A stretch of DNA of 64,000 nt from Vibrio gallaecicus (lineage in GTDB: Bacteria > Pseudomonadota > Gammaproteobacteria > Enterobacterales > Vibrionaceae). Where the stretch lies: positions 186,001 to 250,000 of the forward strand of contig NZ_AP025490.1 in the NCBI RefSeq assembly GCF_024347495.1, given 5' to 3'. A program made the translations under genes and the position numbers. Each line of letters opens with the position of its first letter. Position 1 is the stretch's first letter. The notes beneath the pieces are model-generated. The model ran no database searches, had not been told where the DNA came from, and saw nothing but the letters and a program-made list of their open reading frames with translations. Shown piece after piece: positions 45,622-55,901 of the stretch.

Positions 45622-47793
45622 ATGATGAAGCAACAATCCCATCAATCACAAGCTGACAATTCAGATGAAATCGATTTAGGAAAATTATTTGGTATTCTAC
45701 TTGATGCTAAATGGTGGATTATCATAACGACCTTTATATTTGCGGTGGGAGGCATAGCCTTTGCTGTGCTTTCAACACCTATTTATAAAGCTGATGCATT
45801 GATTCAAATAGAAGAAAAAAGTTCAGGCGGTATATCTTCAATGGTTGGAGATATGGGAGAGCTTTTTTCATCGGAATCTTCGGCGACGACAGAAGTTGAA
45901 ATTATAAAGTCACGAATGATCTTAGGGGAAACTGTCGATAAGTTTAATTTAACGACTGTTGTATCACCGAATTATCTACCATTAGTGGGTAAAGGTTTTG
46001 CTCGTTTAAGTTCGGATGTTAACCGCATATCTGTAAGCCGTTTTACCATGCCTGGTTATGCTGAGGCATATGCACATACCATAAAAATTATTGACCATGA
46101 TAAAGGCACTTACCAACTTATCCGAGATGATGAAAGAGTCATTCTTGAAGGAAAGGTTGGCAGCCTAGCTAGTACAGATGAGTACGGTATTTTTGTTGCA
46201 GGTTTTGAATCCAAAGTTGACTTTGAATTTTCAATTGGCAAACGCAGTAAATTGGAAGCAATTGAATGGCTGAAGCGCTCTCTGTCTCTTGCTGAGCAAG
46301 GTAAGCAAACTGGGATTTTGAAGCTAAGCTTTGAGGGCGAGGATAAACAGTTAATCTCTGAAATTCTTGACCATATTAGCCAAATTTACTTTTTGCAAAA
46401 TGTTAAACGTAACTCTGCAGAAGCTGAAAAGAGCTTGTCATTCTTAGAAGGGCACCTGCCTGGCATTAAAACCCAGTTAACAACTTTTGAAGACGTATTA
46501 AATAACTATCGACAAGAAAATGAATCAATAGATCTAGGTTTAGAAGCTCAGTCAACTTTAAAGGTTATGGTCGAATTAGAAGCTCAATTAAATGAACTGA
46601 CCTTTAAAGAAAGTGAAATTAGCCAACGATTTACGAAAGATCACCCGGCTTATAAGTCACTACTTGATAAACGTGAAACGTTACTTGGTGAAAAAGAGCG
46701 TTTAAATAAGCAAGTTCAAAAGTTACCTAAGACTCAGCGTGAAGTTTTACGCATGACGCGCGACGTTGAAGTAAATCAACAAATTTATATTCAGTTACTT
46801 AATAAAGTTCAAGAGTTGAGTATTATCAAAGCGGGTACGGTTGGCAATGTACGTATTCTAGATGATGCACAAGCTTATAGCCGAGCAGTAAAACCGAAGA
46901 AGCCTCTTATAGTTGTATTAGCAACTTTATTGGGTGGGATGTTAAGTGTTGCATTTGTATTAGTTAAAGCTGCGTTTCATCGTGGTGTTGAAAGCCCAGA
47001 TCAAATTGAACAGATTGGCTTGCCTGTTTATGCAGCAGTACCTAAATCTGATTTGCAGATCGAACTAACAAACCGTTTCAAAGTAAAGCGTCGTAAAACA
47101 AAAGGTACTCAAAGTTTACTTGCTGAATCAAACCCAGCAGATCTGTCGGTAGAGGCATTAAGAGGTCTTCGTACTAGCCTGCACTTTGCGATGTTAGAGG
47201 CAAAAAATAATGTATTGATGATATCAGGTCCTGCTCCTGGTATCGGTAAGTCGTTCATTTCAACAAACTTTGCTGCTGTTGCCGCTAAAACGGGTCAAAA
47301 AGTACTATTGATTGATGCCGATATGCGTAAAGGCTACTTGCAACAAAGCTTTGGCATGGAGTGGGATAATGGTTTGTCTGATATTTTATCGACTACTGAT
47401 GAATTCTCGAATGTAATAAAAACAACAACGGTCGACAACTTAGACATTATCACTCGCGGACAAGTGCCACCAAACCCGTCAGAGTTATTAATGCATTCCC
47501 GTTTTGCTCAGTTGTTAGAGTGGGCATCAAAAGAATATGACTTAGTTATTGTTGATACTCCACCAGTACTTGCAGTGACTGACCCAAGTATTGTTGGGGC
47601 CTTTGCTGGTACGACCTTGATGGTTGCTCGTTATGGGCAAAATACAATAAAAGAAATTGAAGTCGCACGTAATCGATTTGAACAATCTGGCATTGAAGTG
47701 AAAGGTGTGATATTCAATGCGATAGAGAAGAAAGCTTCAAGTTCTTACGGCTATGGATATTACAATTATTCATACTCAAGCGATAAAAAATAA
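45622..47793 (+). CDS. wzc: Tyrosine autokinase Wzc
   Basis: Bacterial tyrosine kinase and chain-length co-polymerase, 723-724 residues. N-terminal Wzz domain with membrane segments around residues 34-54 and 423-445. C-terminal kinase: Walker A GPAPGIGKS (about 535), Walker A' LLIDADMR, Walker B LVIVDTPP (about 641), and a Tyr-rich tail YGYGYYNYSYS. Phosphorylation of the tail controls capsule export, and Wzb removes it. Start ATG 45622 or 45625. Confidence 0.95.
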   Translation: MMKQQSHQSQADNSDEIDLGKLFGILLDAKWWIIITTFIFAVGGIAFAVLSTPIYKADALIQIEEKSSGGISSMVGDMGELFSSESSATTEVEIIKSRMILGETVDKFNLTTVVSPNYLPLVGKGFARLSSDVNRISVSRFTMPGYAEAYAHTIKIIDHDKGTYQLIRDDERVILEGKVGSLASTDEYGIFVAGFESKVDFEFSIGKRSKLEAIEWLKRSLSLAEQGKQTGILKLSFEGEDKQLISEILDHISQIYFLQNVKRNSAEAEKSLSFLEGHLPGIKTQLTTFEDVLNNYRQENESIDLGLEAQSTLKVMVELEAQLNELTFKESEISQRFTKDHPAYKSLLDKRETLLGEKERLNKQVQKLPKTQREVLRMTRDVEVNQQIYIQLLNKVQELSIIKAGTVGNVRILDDAQAYSRAVKPKKPLIVVLATLLGGMLSVAFVLVKAAFHRGVESPDQIEQIGLPVYAAVPKSDLQIELTNRFKVKRRKTKGTQSLLAESNPADLSVEALRGLRTSLHFAMLEAKNNVLMISGPAPGIGKSFISTNFAAVAAKTGQKVLLIDADMRKGYLQQSFGMEWDNGLSDILSTTDEFSNVIKTTTVDNLDIITRGQVPPNPSELLMHSRFAQLLEWASKEYDLVIVDTPPVLAVTDPSIVGAFAGTTLMVARYGQNTIKEIEVARNRFEQSGIEVKGVIFNAIEKKASSSYGYGYYNYSYSSDKK

Positions 47794-47797
47794 AAGG

Positions 47798-47821
47798 AAG
47801 GACCTATTGGGGTCCTTTTTT
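47798..47821 (+). terminator. Terminator after wzc
   Basis: AAGGACC / GGTCCTT, loop TATTGG, then T tract. Partial termination may still allow RfaH-dependent readthrough into wecB. Confidence 0.75.
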
Positions 47822-47890
47822 AAAAGTAAGTAGAATCTAGGTTTTATAAGAGATTGTCCCAGATAGACTGTCTCAACATGAATAAAAATT

Positions 47891-47917
47891 GTCTCAGTGT
47901 AATTTTAATACTGAGAC
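47891..47917 (+). promoter_or_regulatory. Inverted repeat upstream of wecB
   Basis: GTCTCAGT, 11-base loop, ACTGAGAC, 58 bases before wecB. Could be an operator or leader hairpin. Confidence 0.45.
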
Positions 47918-47974
47918 CCAAAGTTATAATAATCACCTCTTTTCATTTCACCTGTCGGTTGGGAATTTCATAAA

Positions 47975-49099
47975 ATGACTAAGAAAAAAATCCTCACGGT
48001 TTTTGGCACGCGTCCAGAAGCCATCAAAATGGCACCTCTTGTTCATGCTCTAGCGGCTGATGAACGCTTTGAAGCAAAGTGTTGTGTGACCGCTCAACAT
48101 CGTGAAATGCTTGACCAAGTCTTAGAGTTATTTGAAATCACGCCAGACTACGATTTGAACTTAATGAAAGCGGGTCAAACGCTCAATGAAGTCACCGCGC
48201 TTATTTTGTTAGAGCTTAAACCAGTACTAGAAGAATTCAAACCTGATGTGGTTTTAGTTCACGGTGACACGGCGACAACATTTGCTGGAAGCTTAGCCGC
48301 TTACTATGAGCAAATCGCAGTAGGTCACGTGGAAGCAGGTCTTCGTACTGGCAATATCTACTCACCGTGGCCTGAGGAAGGTAATCGCCGTTTAACGGGA
48401 GCATTAACCAAGTACCATTTTGCACCAACGCCAACATCAAAAGAAAACCTTTTAAAAGAGAACTTTAATCCAGAATATATTTCAGTAACGGGTAATACCG
48501 TAATTGATGCTTTGCTGATGGTGAAAGACAAAATTGACTCAGATAGCGATTTGAACGCAACACTTTCTGCTCAGTTCCCGTTTTTAGACGCAAATAAAAA
48601 GCTTATTTTGGTTACGGGTCATCGCCGTGAAAGCTTTGGTGGTGGTTTTGAGCGCATTTGTGAATCGCTTGCTATTACTGCTAAAGCCCATCCAGATACG
48701 CAAATCCTGTATCCGATGCACCTTAATCCAAATGTACGTGAGCCCGTTAATCGTATTCTTGCTGATATTGATAACATTCATCTTATTGAGCCTCAACAAT
48801 ATCTACCATTTATCTATCTCATGAGCCGCTCCCATATTATTTTAACAGATTCTGGTGGTATTCAGGAGGAAGCGCCTTCACTTGGAAAACCGGTGTTAGT
48901 GATGCGAGATACGACAGAGCGACCTGAAGCTGTAGCCGCTGGTACTGTAAAGCTAGTTGGGACTGAGGTCGCCAAAATCACGACTAGTCTTGATTTATTA
49001 TTAAGCAGCGAAGAAGAATATAAAAAAATGAGTTTTGCCCATAATCCTTACGGTGACGGCAAAGCGTGTACTCGCATATTAGATGAATTATCAAAATAA
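47975..49099 (+). CDS. wecB: UDP-GlcNAc 2-epimerase (non-hydrolysing)
   Basis: Forms UDP-ManNAc for WecC. 374 residues: [50 protein letters not shown] and [28 protein letters not shown] are all classic. Its non-hydrolysing sequence contrasts with the NeuC-type enzymes at 21783 and 54738. Eighteen bases before wecC. Confidence 0.95.
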   Translation: MTKKKILTVFGTRPEAIKMAPLVHALAADERFEAKCCVTAQHREMLDQVLELFEITPDYDLNLMKAGQTLNEVTALILLELKPVLEEFKPDVVLVHGDTATTFAGSLAAYYEQIAVGHVEAGLRTGNIYSPWPEEGNRRLTGALTKYHFAPTPTSKENLLKENFNPEYISVTGNTVIDALLMVKDKIDSDSDLNATLSAQFPFLDANKKLILVTGHRRESFGGGFERICESLAITAKAHPDTQILYPMHLNPNVREPVNRILADIDNIHLIEPQQYLPFIYLMSRSHIILTDSGGIQEEAPSLGKPVLVMRDTTERPEAVAAGTVKLVGTEVAKITTSLDLLLSSEEEYKKMSFAHNPYGDGKACTRILDELSK

Positions 49100-49116
49100 A
49101 TGTTTAGGTATAAGTA

Positions 49117-50382
49117 ATGTCATTTGAAACGATTTCAGTAGTGGGCTTAGGCTATATTGGGTTGCCGACGGCGGCGATGTTTGCTTCTCGTAAGAAAAAA
49201 GTGATTGGTGTGGATGTAAACCAATATGCTGTAGATACGATTAATCGTGGTGAAATTCATATTGTAGAGCCAGATCTAGATATGCTTGTACGTGCTGCGG
49301 TTACGGAAGGTTACTTAAAAGCCGTGACTGAACCGGAGCCTGCTGATGCTTTTTTAATTGCAGTGCCGACTCCTTTCAAAGAGTGTGCAGAAGGTGAAAT
49401 ACCTGAACCTGATTTGAAATACATAGAAGCTGCAAGTAAAGCAATAGCTCCTGTTCTCAAAAAAGGTGACTTGATCATTTTGGAATCTACCTCTCCAGTA
49501 GGTGCAACAGAAAAAATGTCTAAATGGTTGGCTGAGGCTAGAAATGACTTATCATTTCCTCAAGATGCAGGTGAAGAGGCTGATGTAAATGTGGCTCATT
49601 GTCCAGAGCGAGTTTTACCTGGGTATGTGGTGAGGGAGCTAGTTGAGAACGATCGTGTTATTGGTGGATTAACAATTAAATGTTCAGAACGTAGTGTCGA
49701 GTTGTATAAAACCTTTGTACAGGGAGACTGTGTTATTACAAATGCTCGTACTGCAGAAATGGCCAAGTTGACTGAAAATTCGTGTCGTGATGTACAGATT
49801 GCGTTTGCAAATGAACTATCTATTATATGTGACAGGCTAGATATTAATGTGTGGGAGTTGATCTCCTTAGCTAACCGTCACCCACGTATTAACATTCTTC
49901 AGCCAGGTCCTGGTGTCGGTGGTCATTGTATTGCAGTTGACCCTTGGTTTATTGTATCAAAAACACCAGATGAAGCTAAGATTATTCACACTGCACGAAA
50001 AGTTAACGATAGCAAACCTGGTTGGGTTGTAGGTAAAACTAAAATCGCTATTGCAGACTTCTTACAAGAGAATACTAATACAGCTGCAAAAGATATTACG
50101 ATTGCATGTTATGGTTTAGCTTTTAAGCCTGATATCGATGATTTACGTGAAAGCCCTGCAATGCTAATAGTTAAAGAAATTGCTTCTTTCCATACTGGAA
50201 AAGTAATTGCAGTTGAACCAAATATCCATCAATTACCAAGCTTTTTGAAGCAAGTTGAGCTTCAGAGTTTTGATGTTGCGCAATCGGAAGCCGATATTCA
50301 CGTAATGTTAGTAGATCATAAAGAATTTAAAGCTGAATCACTGAACTCACCATATTTAGTTGATACTAAGGGGGTTTGGTAA
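49117..50382 (+). CDS. wecC: UDP-N-acetyl-D-mannosaminuronate dehydrogenase
   Basis: Oxidises UDP-ManNAc to UDP-ManNAcA. 421 residues. Rossmann VVGLGYIGLPTAAMFASR, AEMAKLTENSCRDVQIAFANEL and the catalytic Cys in GPGVGGHCIAVDPWF. So the surface polymer probably contains a ManNAcA unit. Its stop (TAA) overlaps the start of block B gene 1 by one base. Confidence 0.94.
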   Translation: MSFETISVVGLGYIGLPTAAMFASRKKKVIGVDVNQYAVDTINRGEIHIVEPDLDMLVRAAVTEGYLKAVTEPEPADAFLIAVPTPFKECAEGEIPEPDLKYIEAASKAIAPVLKKGDLIILESTSPVGATEKMSKWLAEARNDLSFPQDAGEEADVNVAHCPERVLPGYVVRELVENDRVIGGLTIKCSERSVELYKTFVQGDCVITNARTAEMAKLTENSCRDVQIAFANELSIICDRLDINVWELISLANRHPRINILQPGPGVGGHCIAVDPWFIVSKTPDEAKIIHTARKVNDSKPGWVVGKTKIAIADFLQENTNTAAKDITIACYGLAFKPDIDDLRESPAMLIVKEIASFHTGKVIAVEPNIHQLPSFLKQVELQSFDVAQSEADIHVMLVDHKEFKAESLNSPYLVDTKGVW

Positions 50383-51572
50383 TGAACACTATTTTGCCTT
50401 TAGTTGGGCGTACTGACGCTTTATTCATTCAAGATATTGAAGACTATGGGAAAGAGCTTTCACGTATCGTTTCTGAATCACGCTTTTTAGTCCTTGGTGG
50501 AGCTGGCTCTATAGGGCAAGCTGTAACCAAAGAAATTTTCAAACGCAACCCTAAAAAGCTGCATGTTGTTGATATTAGTGAAAACAACATGGTAGAGCTG
50601 GTTCGAGATATTCGTAGCTCATTTGGTTACATCAATGGAGACTTCCAAACATTCGCTTTGGATATAGGCTCTCTAGAGTACGATGCGTTCATTAAAGCTG
50701 ATGGCAAGTTTGATTATGTGTTGAACTTATCCGCACTTAAGCATGTTAGAAGCGAGAAAGACCCTTATACATTGATGCGAATGATCGATGTAAACGTATT
50801 TAATACAGATAAAACCATTCAACAATCTATTGATGCTGGCGCTAAGAAATACTTCTGTGTATCTACAGATAAAGCGGCAAACCCGGTCAATATGATGGGT
50901 GCTTCTAAACGCATTATGGAAATGTTCCTAATGCGAAAAAGTGAACAGATGGCTATCTCAACAGCTCGTTTTGCCAATGTTGCGTTTTCGGACGGTTCAT
51001 TGTTGCATGGATTCAACCAGCGTATTCAAAAACGCCAGCCTATCGTAGCTCCAAACGATATCAAGCGTTACTTCGTAACACCACAAGAGTCAGGCGAACT
51101 TTGTTTAATGTCTTGTATATTTGGTGAGAATCGTGACATTTTCTTCCCTAAGTTGAGTGAAGCCCTTCACCTTATTTCGTTTGCTGATATTGCAGTGAAG
51201 TACTTAGAGCAGCTTGGCTATGAGCCCCATCTGTGTGAAACAGAAGAAGAGGCTCGCCAATTAGCTAAGACGCTCCCTGAACAAGGAAAATGGCCATGTC
51301 TTTTTACTACTAGTGATACTACGGGTGAGAAAGACTTCGAAGAGTTTTTTACAGACAAAGAAGAGTTGGATATGTCCCGATTTGAAAATCTAGGCATTAT
51401 CAAAAATGAACCTCTTTATGAGCAAGAGTTGCTGACTCTATTTGAAGACAGCATTTCAGAGATGAAAGGTGAGTGTGCTTGGACCAAAGAACAAGTTGTA
51501 AAACTCTTTTTTACCATGATCCCTGACTTTGGGCACAAAGAAACGGGCAAATACCTCGACAGTAAGATGTAG
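50382..51572 (+). CDS. CapD/PseB-type NDP-HexNAc 4,6-dehydratase (block B gene 1)
   Basis: Same enzyme as at 17422: GGAGSIG (about residues 39-45), STDKAANPVNMMGASKR. It is by far the best-conserved pair between the blocks, with 20-26-base exact DNA runs shared (for example around 50529-50560 and 50810-50890). The start ATG at 50382 follows GGGGG and overlaps the wecC stop; the upstream GTG is not used. Confidence 0.8.
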   Translation: MNTILPLVGRTDALFIQDIEDYGKELSRIVSESRFLVLGGAGSIGQAVTKEIFKRNPKKLHVVDISENNMVELVRDIRSSFGYINGDFQTFALDIGSLEYDAFIKADGKFDYVLNLSALKHVRSEKDPYTLMRMIDVNVFNTDKTIQQSIDAGAKKYFCVSTDKAANPVNMMGASKRIMEMFLMRKSEQMAISTARFANVAFSDGSLLHGFNQRIQKRQPIVAPNDIKRYFVTPQESGELCLMSCIFGENRDIFFPKLSEALHLISFADIAVKYLEQLGYEPHLCETEEEARQLAKTLPEQGKWPCLFTTSDTTGEKDFEEFFTDKEELDMSRFENLGIIKNEPLYEQELLTLFEDSISEMKGECAWTKEQVVKLFFTMIPDFGHKETGKYLDSKM

Positions 51573-51578
51573 GAACGC

Positions 51579-52736
51579 ATGATGAAACCAACAACGCTCG
51601 TAGAATTTGTTCGTGATACGTATCAAACCGACAAATTCATTCCACTGCATGCACCAACTTTTAGTGGCAATGAAAAAGCGTATGTCAACGAGACTATTGC
51701 GAGTACATTTGTTTCCAGTGTTGGCAAGTTTGTGGATGAATTTGAGCAAAAAATTGAGGCTTACACAGGCAGTGCAAAAGCGGTAGCAACGATGAATGGT
51801 ACTGCAGCTTTGCATGCGGCGCTCTATATGGCAGGTGTTGAGCGTGGTGACCTGGTAATCACTCAAGCTTTGACGTTTGTGGCAACGTGCAATGCACTTT
51901 ATCACATGGGCGCAGAGCCCATTTTTGTGGACGTTTCTCCTGTGAGCTTGGGCTTGTGCCCAAAAGCCGTAGACACTTACCTTGGTGAGTATGCAGAGTT
52001 AACAGAACAAGGCTGTGTGCATAAGAAAACACGTCAACGTATCCGCGCTGTTGTGCCGATGCATACGTTTGGTCATCCTGTTGAGTTGGATGAGCTGGTG
52101 GCCGTGTGTCTCAAATGGCAACTGGTCTTAGTGGAAGATGCGGCAGAAAGCCTAGGTTCATTCTACAAAGGTAAGCACACTGGTACCCTAGGTGATTACT
52201 CGGCTATCAGTTTTAACGGCAACAAAGTGATCACTACAGGCGGTGGCGGTATGGTGCTGTGTCGCACGAAAGAGCAAGGCGCTCGTACAAAACACGTCAC
52301 CACCACAGCGAAAGTGCCACACCCGTTTGAGTTCTACCATGATGAGCCTGGCTTTAACTATCGAATGCCAAACCTGAACGCTGCTCTGGGCTGTGCGCAA
52401 ATGGAAGTGTTGGAGGCGTACCTAGTAAAAAAACGTGTGCTTGCTGAGCAATACGCCGTGTTATTCGCAGGGTCGGAATACTCCTTTGTTCGAGAACCAG
52501 AGTACGCACAATCGAACTACTGGTTAAACGCAATCATTTGTCCAAATAAGTCATCTCGTGATCAGTTATTGGAACAAACTAATGCGGCAGGGGTGATGAC
52601 CCGTCCTATTTGGCAATTGATGCACCGCTTACCTATGTTCCAGAATGCGTTGCGTGGTGACTTAACGCATTCCGAATTTATTGAAGCACATTTGGTGAAC
52701 ATTCCAAGCACCCCGGTCGAGATAGTGAAAAAATGA
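51579..52736 (+). CDS. legC: LegC-family PLP aminotransferase (block B gene 2)
   Basis: 385 residues; same motifs as block A gene 2 (IPLHAPTFSGNEKAYV, VEDAAESLGSF, SFNGNKVITTGGGG). Start ATG 51579 or 51582, both after AGGAACG. Overlaps gene 3 by four bases (ATGA). DNA here is more G+C-rich than in gene 1. Confidence 0.88.
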   Translation: MMKPTTLVEFVRDTYQTDKFIPLHAPTFSGNEKAYVNETIASTFVSSVGKFVDEFEQKIEAYTGSAKAVATMNGTAALHAALYMAGVERGDLVITQALTFVATCNALYHMGAEPIFVDVSPVSLGLCPKAVDTYLGEYAELTEQGCVHKKTRQRIRAVVPMHTFGHPVELDELVAVCLKWQLVLVEDAAESLGSFYKGKHTGTLGDYSAISFNGNKVITTGGGGMVLCRTKEQGARTKHVTTTAKVPHPFEFYHDEPGFNYRMPNLNAALGCAQMEVLEAYLVKKRVLAEQYAVLFAGSEYSFVREPEYAQSNYWLNAIICPNKSSRDQLLEQTNAAGVMTRPIWQLMHRLPMFQNALRGDLTHSEFIEAHLVNIPSTPVEIVKK

Positions 52737-53728
52737 CGCAATTGACGATTGATAATCTAGATCAAGACATCTACTACCAACGCGAGTATGCAGAGCTCTA
52801 CACTGGGGAATCTGAACTGTTTGAGTTTGTGTTCTCAGAGGTTGATCATTCTGTGGTTTTTCGAGGTTTAAAGCGTCGTATTGAAAAAGTCGCCGGTCAG
52901 CCGATTGTAGGTGATGCCCTGTATGACCTTGAAACGCCTTATGGCTACGGCGGCCCACTTAGCACCTCATTCGATGCTGAGTTTCTGCAACGTGCTTTTG
53001 TTGCATATCGCGAGCATTGTCAAAACGAAAACATTGTGTGTGAATTCATTCGTTTCCACCCATTCAACCCGTTAGGGGCGGAAGGTGGACTGTTTGATAT
53101 GCATTTTGAAGAGCGTCGTGTTGTCGTTGTCGACTTAGCGCTGTCGCAAGAAGAGCGTCGCGCTCAATACTCGAAAACCACACGAAACATCGTCAAACGT
53201 GCGGCGAAGCGCTTAACTGCGGGGCCAATTGAAGGTGACGTCAGTGCGTTTAAAGATATGTACTACCAGACAATGACGAAGAACCAAGCAACGGACTTTT
53301 TCTACTTTGAAGAGTCTTACTTTGAACAGTTGTCTCGTACCTCTGGCGTGTCATTAATGGGCACCCAATTAGATGAAGAGTACGCCTCTACCGGGTACTT
53401 CATGTGTGGTGGTGAATTGGCACATTATCATTTGTCTGCGAACAACAGCGAACTCAGCAAAGAAAATGGCAATTATCTTTTGTTGGATGCCGCCTTCGAC
53501 CATGCGAAAGCACAAGGGTGCAAGTACATGATGCTGGGAGGAGGTCGAACCTCTTCACCTGATGACAGCTTGTTCAAATTTAAGAGTAAATTCTCTTCGA
53601 CCCACTTACCGTTTTATATTGCGGGTTTAGACTTTCTGCCTGAAAAACGAAAAGAACTGAACGCCCTGTGGGTAGAAAAAAAGGCAGAGTCAGAACCGCC
53701 AAAACTATTCCAGTTATATCGAGTCTAG
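52733..53728 (+). CDS. FemAB/GNAT-like N-acyltransferase (block B gene 3)
   Basis: 331 residues with the same FemAB motifs: DLETPYGYGGP, YSKTTRNIVKR, MLGGGRTSSPDDSLFKFKSKFS. Proposed acylation of the 4-amino sugar from gene 2. TAG 53726-53728 is followed by AGAGGAC and the neuB start. Confidence 0.7.
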   Translation: MTQLTIDNLDQDIYYQREYAELYTGESELFEFVFSEVDHSVVFRGLKRRIEKVAGQPIVGDALYDLETPYGYGGPLSTSFDAEFLQRAFVAYREHCQNENIVCEFIRFHPFNPLGAEGGLFDMHFEERRVVVVDLALSQEERRAQYSKTTRNIVKRAAKRLTAGPIEGDVSAFKDMYYQTMTKNQATDFFYFEESYFEQLSRTSGVSLMGTQLDEEYASTGYFMCGGELAHYHLSANNSELSKENGNYLLLDAAFDHAKAQGCKYMMLGGGRTSSPDDSLFKFKSKFSSTHLPFYIAGLDFLPEKRKELNALWVEKKAESEPPKLFQLYRV

Positions 53729-53739
53729 AGGACATAGCT

Positions 53740-54738
53740 ATGGACAAAACTTTTATTATTGCTGAAGCTGGGGTGAACCATAATGGTGATATCCGTTTGG
53801 CGAAAAAATTGATTGATGAGGCCGCAGATGCGGGCGTAGATTCCGTAAAATTCCAAACTTGGAAAACGGAATTACTGGTAACACCAGACGCTCAAATGGC
53901 GGAATATCAAGTTGATAATACGCAAAAAGAAGAGTCACAGTTCGACATGCTGAAGCGCTTGGAGTTGAGCTATGACGACTTCACAGAGCTAAAACAATAC
54001 TGTGATGATAAAGGCATCTTATTTTTGTCGACACCAGATGAAGAAGAGAGCGCGACCTTCCTAAACGACGTTCAAGACACCTTCAAAATTGGCTCAGGTG
54101 AGCTGACCAATACCCCGTTTTTACGCCATATTGCCCGTTTTGGCAAGCCAGTGATTTTGTCAACTGGCATGGGATACTTATCCGAAGTTGAGCATGCGTT
54201 GTTAGTTCTCCAAGACGAAGGATTAAGCTTAGCGGATATCACTGTGTTGCACGCTACGACCGATTACCCGACCGCTCCAGAAGACGTTAACCTTCAAGCA
54301 ATGCAGACCATTGGTCGCGCGTTCCCTGGTGTAACGATCGGTTATTCGGACCACACACTCGGCATCGAGATCCCAGTTGCTGCGGTAGCGATTGGCGCGA
54401 AAGTGATTGAAAAACACTTCACATTAGATAAAACAATGGAAGGCCCTGATCACAAAGCCAGCTTAGAGCCTGAAGAGTTAGCCGCTATGGTATCGGCGAT
54501 TCGTAACGTAGAAACCGCACTAGGTTCAGGTTGGAAAGTGCCGACGGTCGTCGAAAAAGCCAACCGTAAAGTAGTACGCAAGAGTATCGTCGCGGCGCAA
54601 ACCATTGAAGAAGGCACGATCTTAACGAAAAGCATGCTTGAAATTAAACGCCCAGGTGACGGAATTTCCCCTACACGTTGGGATGAAGTGGTCGGCAGCA
54701 AAGCGAAAAAACGCTACCAAGCTGGGGAGCTGATCTAG
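53740..54738 (+). CDS. neuB: NeuB/LegI-type nonulosonic acid synthase (block B gene 4)
   Basis: 332 residues. FIIAEAGVNHNGD, TTDYPTAPEDVNL, and SAF domain at the C-terminus. A longer reading from 53668 adds 24 residues unlike NeuB; ATG 53740 has AGAGGAC as ribosome site and was chosen. One-base overlap with gene 5. Confidence 0.86.
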   Translation: MDKTFIIAEAGVNHNGDIRLAKKLIDEAADAGVDSVKFQTWKTELLVTPDAQMAEYQVDNTQKEESQFDMLKRLELSYDDFTELKQYCDDKGILFLSTPDEEESATFLNDVQDTFKIGSGELTNTPFLRHIARFGKPVILSTGMGYLSEVEHALLVLQDEGLSLADITVLHATTDYPTAPEDVNLQAMQTIGRAFPGVTIGYSDHTLGIEIPVAAVAIGAKVIEKHFTLDKTMEGPDHKASLEPEELAAMVSAIRNVETALGSGWKVPTVVEKANRKVVRKSIVAAQTIEEGTILTKSMLEIKRPGDGISPTRWDEVVGSKAKKRYQAGELI

Positions 54739-55901
54739 TGAGAAAAATATGTGTAGTAACGGCGACCCGTGCGGAATACGGACTGCTTAAATGCTTACTT
54801 GATGACATTGCTCAAGATAAACTGCTGGAATTGCAATTGGTTGTTACTGGCAGCCATTTGTCTCCAGAGTTTGGCCTAACGGTGGATCAGATTCAGCAAG
54901 ACGGTGTCCATATCGACAAGCGAGTGGAGATCTTGCTCTCATCCGATACCCCTGTTGGTGTTAGCAAAAGCATGGGACTGGCGCAAATCAGTTTTGCCGA
55001 AGTATTTGATGAGTTGAATCCTGATGTTATTCTGGTATTGGGTGACCGCTATGAGTTGATCCCAATTGTCTCGGCTGCCAATATTGCACGTATTCCTGTC
55101 GCTCACTTAAATGGTGGTGAACTTACGGAAGGGGCTATTGATGAATTGATTCGTCATGCGCTGACCAAGTTATCCCAATTGCATTTCACGGCAATGGATG
55201 AATATACCCAACGCGTGATTCAAATGGGTGAGCAGCCAGCGAACGTTTTTACCGTTGGAGAGGTTGGGCTAGACAACATCTTACGTATGGAACTGCTTTC
55301 CAAATATGCCTTTGAAGCTTCCATTGAGACACGCCTAGCGAAAAAAACGATCCTGTTTACTTATCACCCTGAAACGACTCAAACAGTGGAAGAGGTGGAA
55401 CATGATTTTAATCAAATCTTAGCGGCACTATCGCAGTTGGAAGAGAGTTTAATTATCTTTACCAAAGCGAATGCGGACGTCGGTGGTCGCCTGATCAATC
55501 GTATGATTGATGGCTACGTTGCTGAAAACGGAGAAAAAACGATTGCGTTTACGTCGTTAGGGCAGTTGAGATACTTATCGGCTCTGCAGCATGTGGATGT
55601 GGTGATGGGTAACTCTTCGAGTGGCATCGTCGAAGCCCCTTCTTTCAAAGTCGCGACCGTGAACATTGGTGATCGCCAGAAAGGGCGGGTTCAAGCAGCA
55701 AGCACTGTAAATGTCGACGTGGATACCGATGCAATCATTGAAGCCTTACAGCACGTATTCTCGACATCATTCCAAGAGTCGTTAAGCTGTGTAGTGAACC
55801 CGTATGGTCAAGGCGATAGCTCTCAGCGTTTGGTTGAAGTGCTTAAAACGGTCGATTTATCCACGCTAAAGTCTAAGAAGTTTTATGACATCAGCTTCTA
55901 A
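54738..55901 (+). CDS. neuC: Hydrolysing NDP-HexNAc 2-epimerase, NeuC/LegG type (block B gene 5)
   Basis: 387 residues from GTG 54738. VLVLGDRYELIPIVSAANIARIPV, GGELTEGAIDELIRHALTKLSQL and GNSSSGIVEAPSFKVATVNIGDRQKGR. Release of the free sugar for NeuB. Overlaps gene 6 by 17 bases. Confidence 0.87.
   Translation: MRKICVVTATRAEYGLLKCLLDDIAQDKLLELQLVVTGSHLSPEFGLTVDQIQQDGVHIDKRVEILLSSDTPVGVSKSMGLAQISFAEVFDELNPDVILVLGDRYELIPIVSAANIARIPVAHLNGGELTEGAIDELIRHALTKLSQLHFTAMDEYTQRVIQMGEQPANVFTVGEVGLDNILRMELLSKYAFEASIETRLAKKTILFTYHPETTQTVEEVEHDFNQILAALSQLEESLIIFTKANADVGGRLINRMIDGYVAENGEKTIAFTSLGQLRYLSALQHVDVVMGNSSSGIVEAPSFKVATVNIGDRQKGRVQAASTVNVDVDTDAIIEALQHVFSTSFQESLSCVVNPYGQGDSSQRLVEVLKTVDLSTLKSKKFYDISF

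Noticed and set aside
53668..53739. N-terminal extension of neuB (block B) by 24 residues
   Set aside because: The added residues are unlike NeuB and overlap the end of gene 3; the block A homologue starts at the shorter position and the ATG at 53740 has its own ribosome site.
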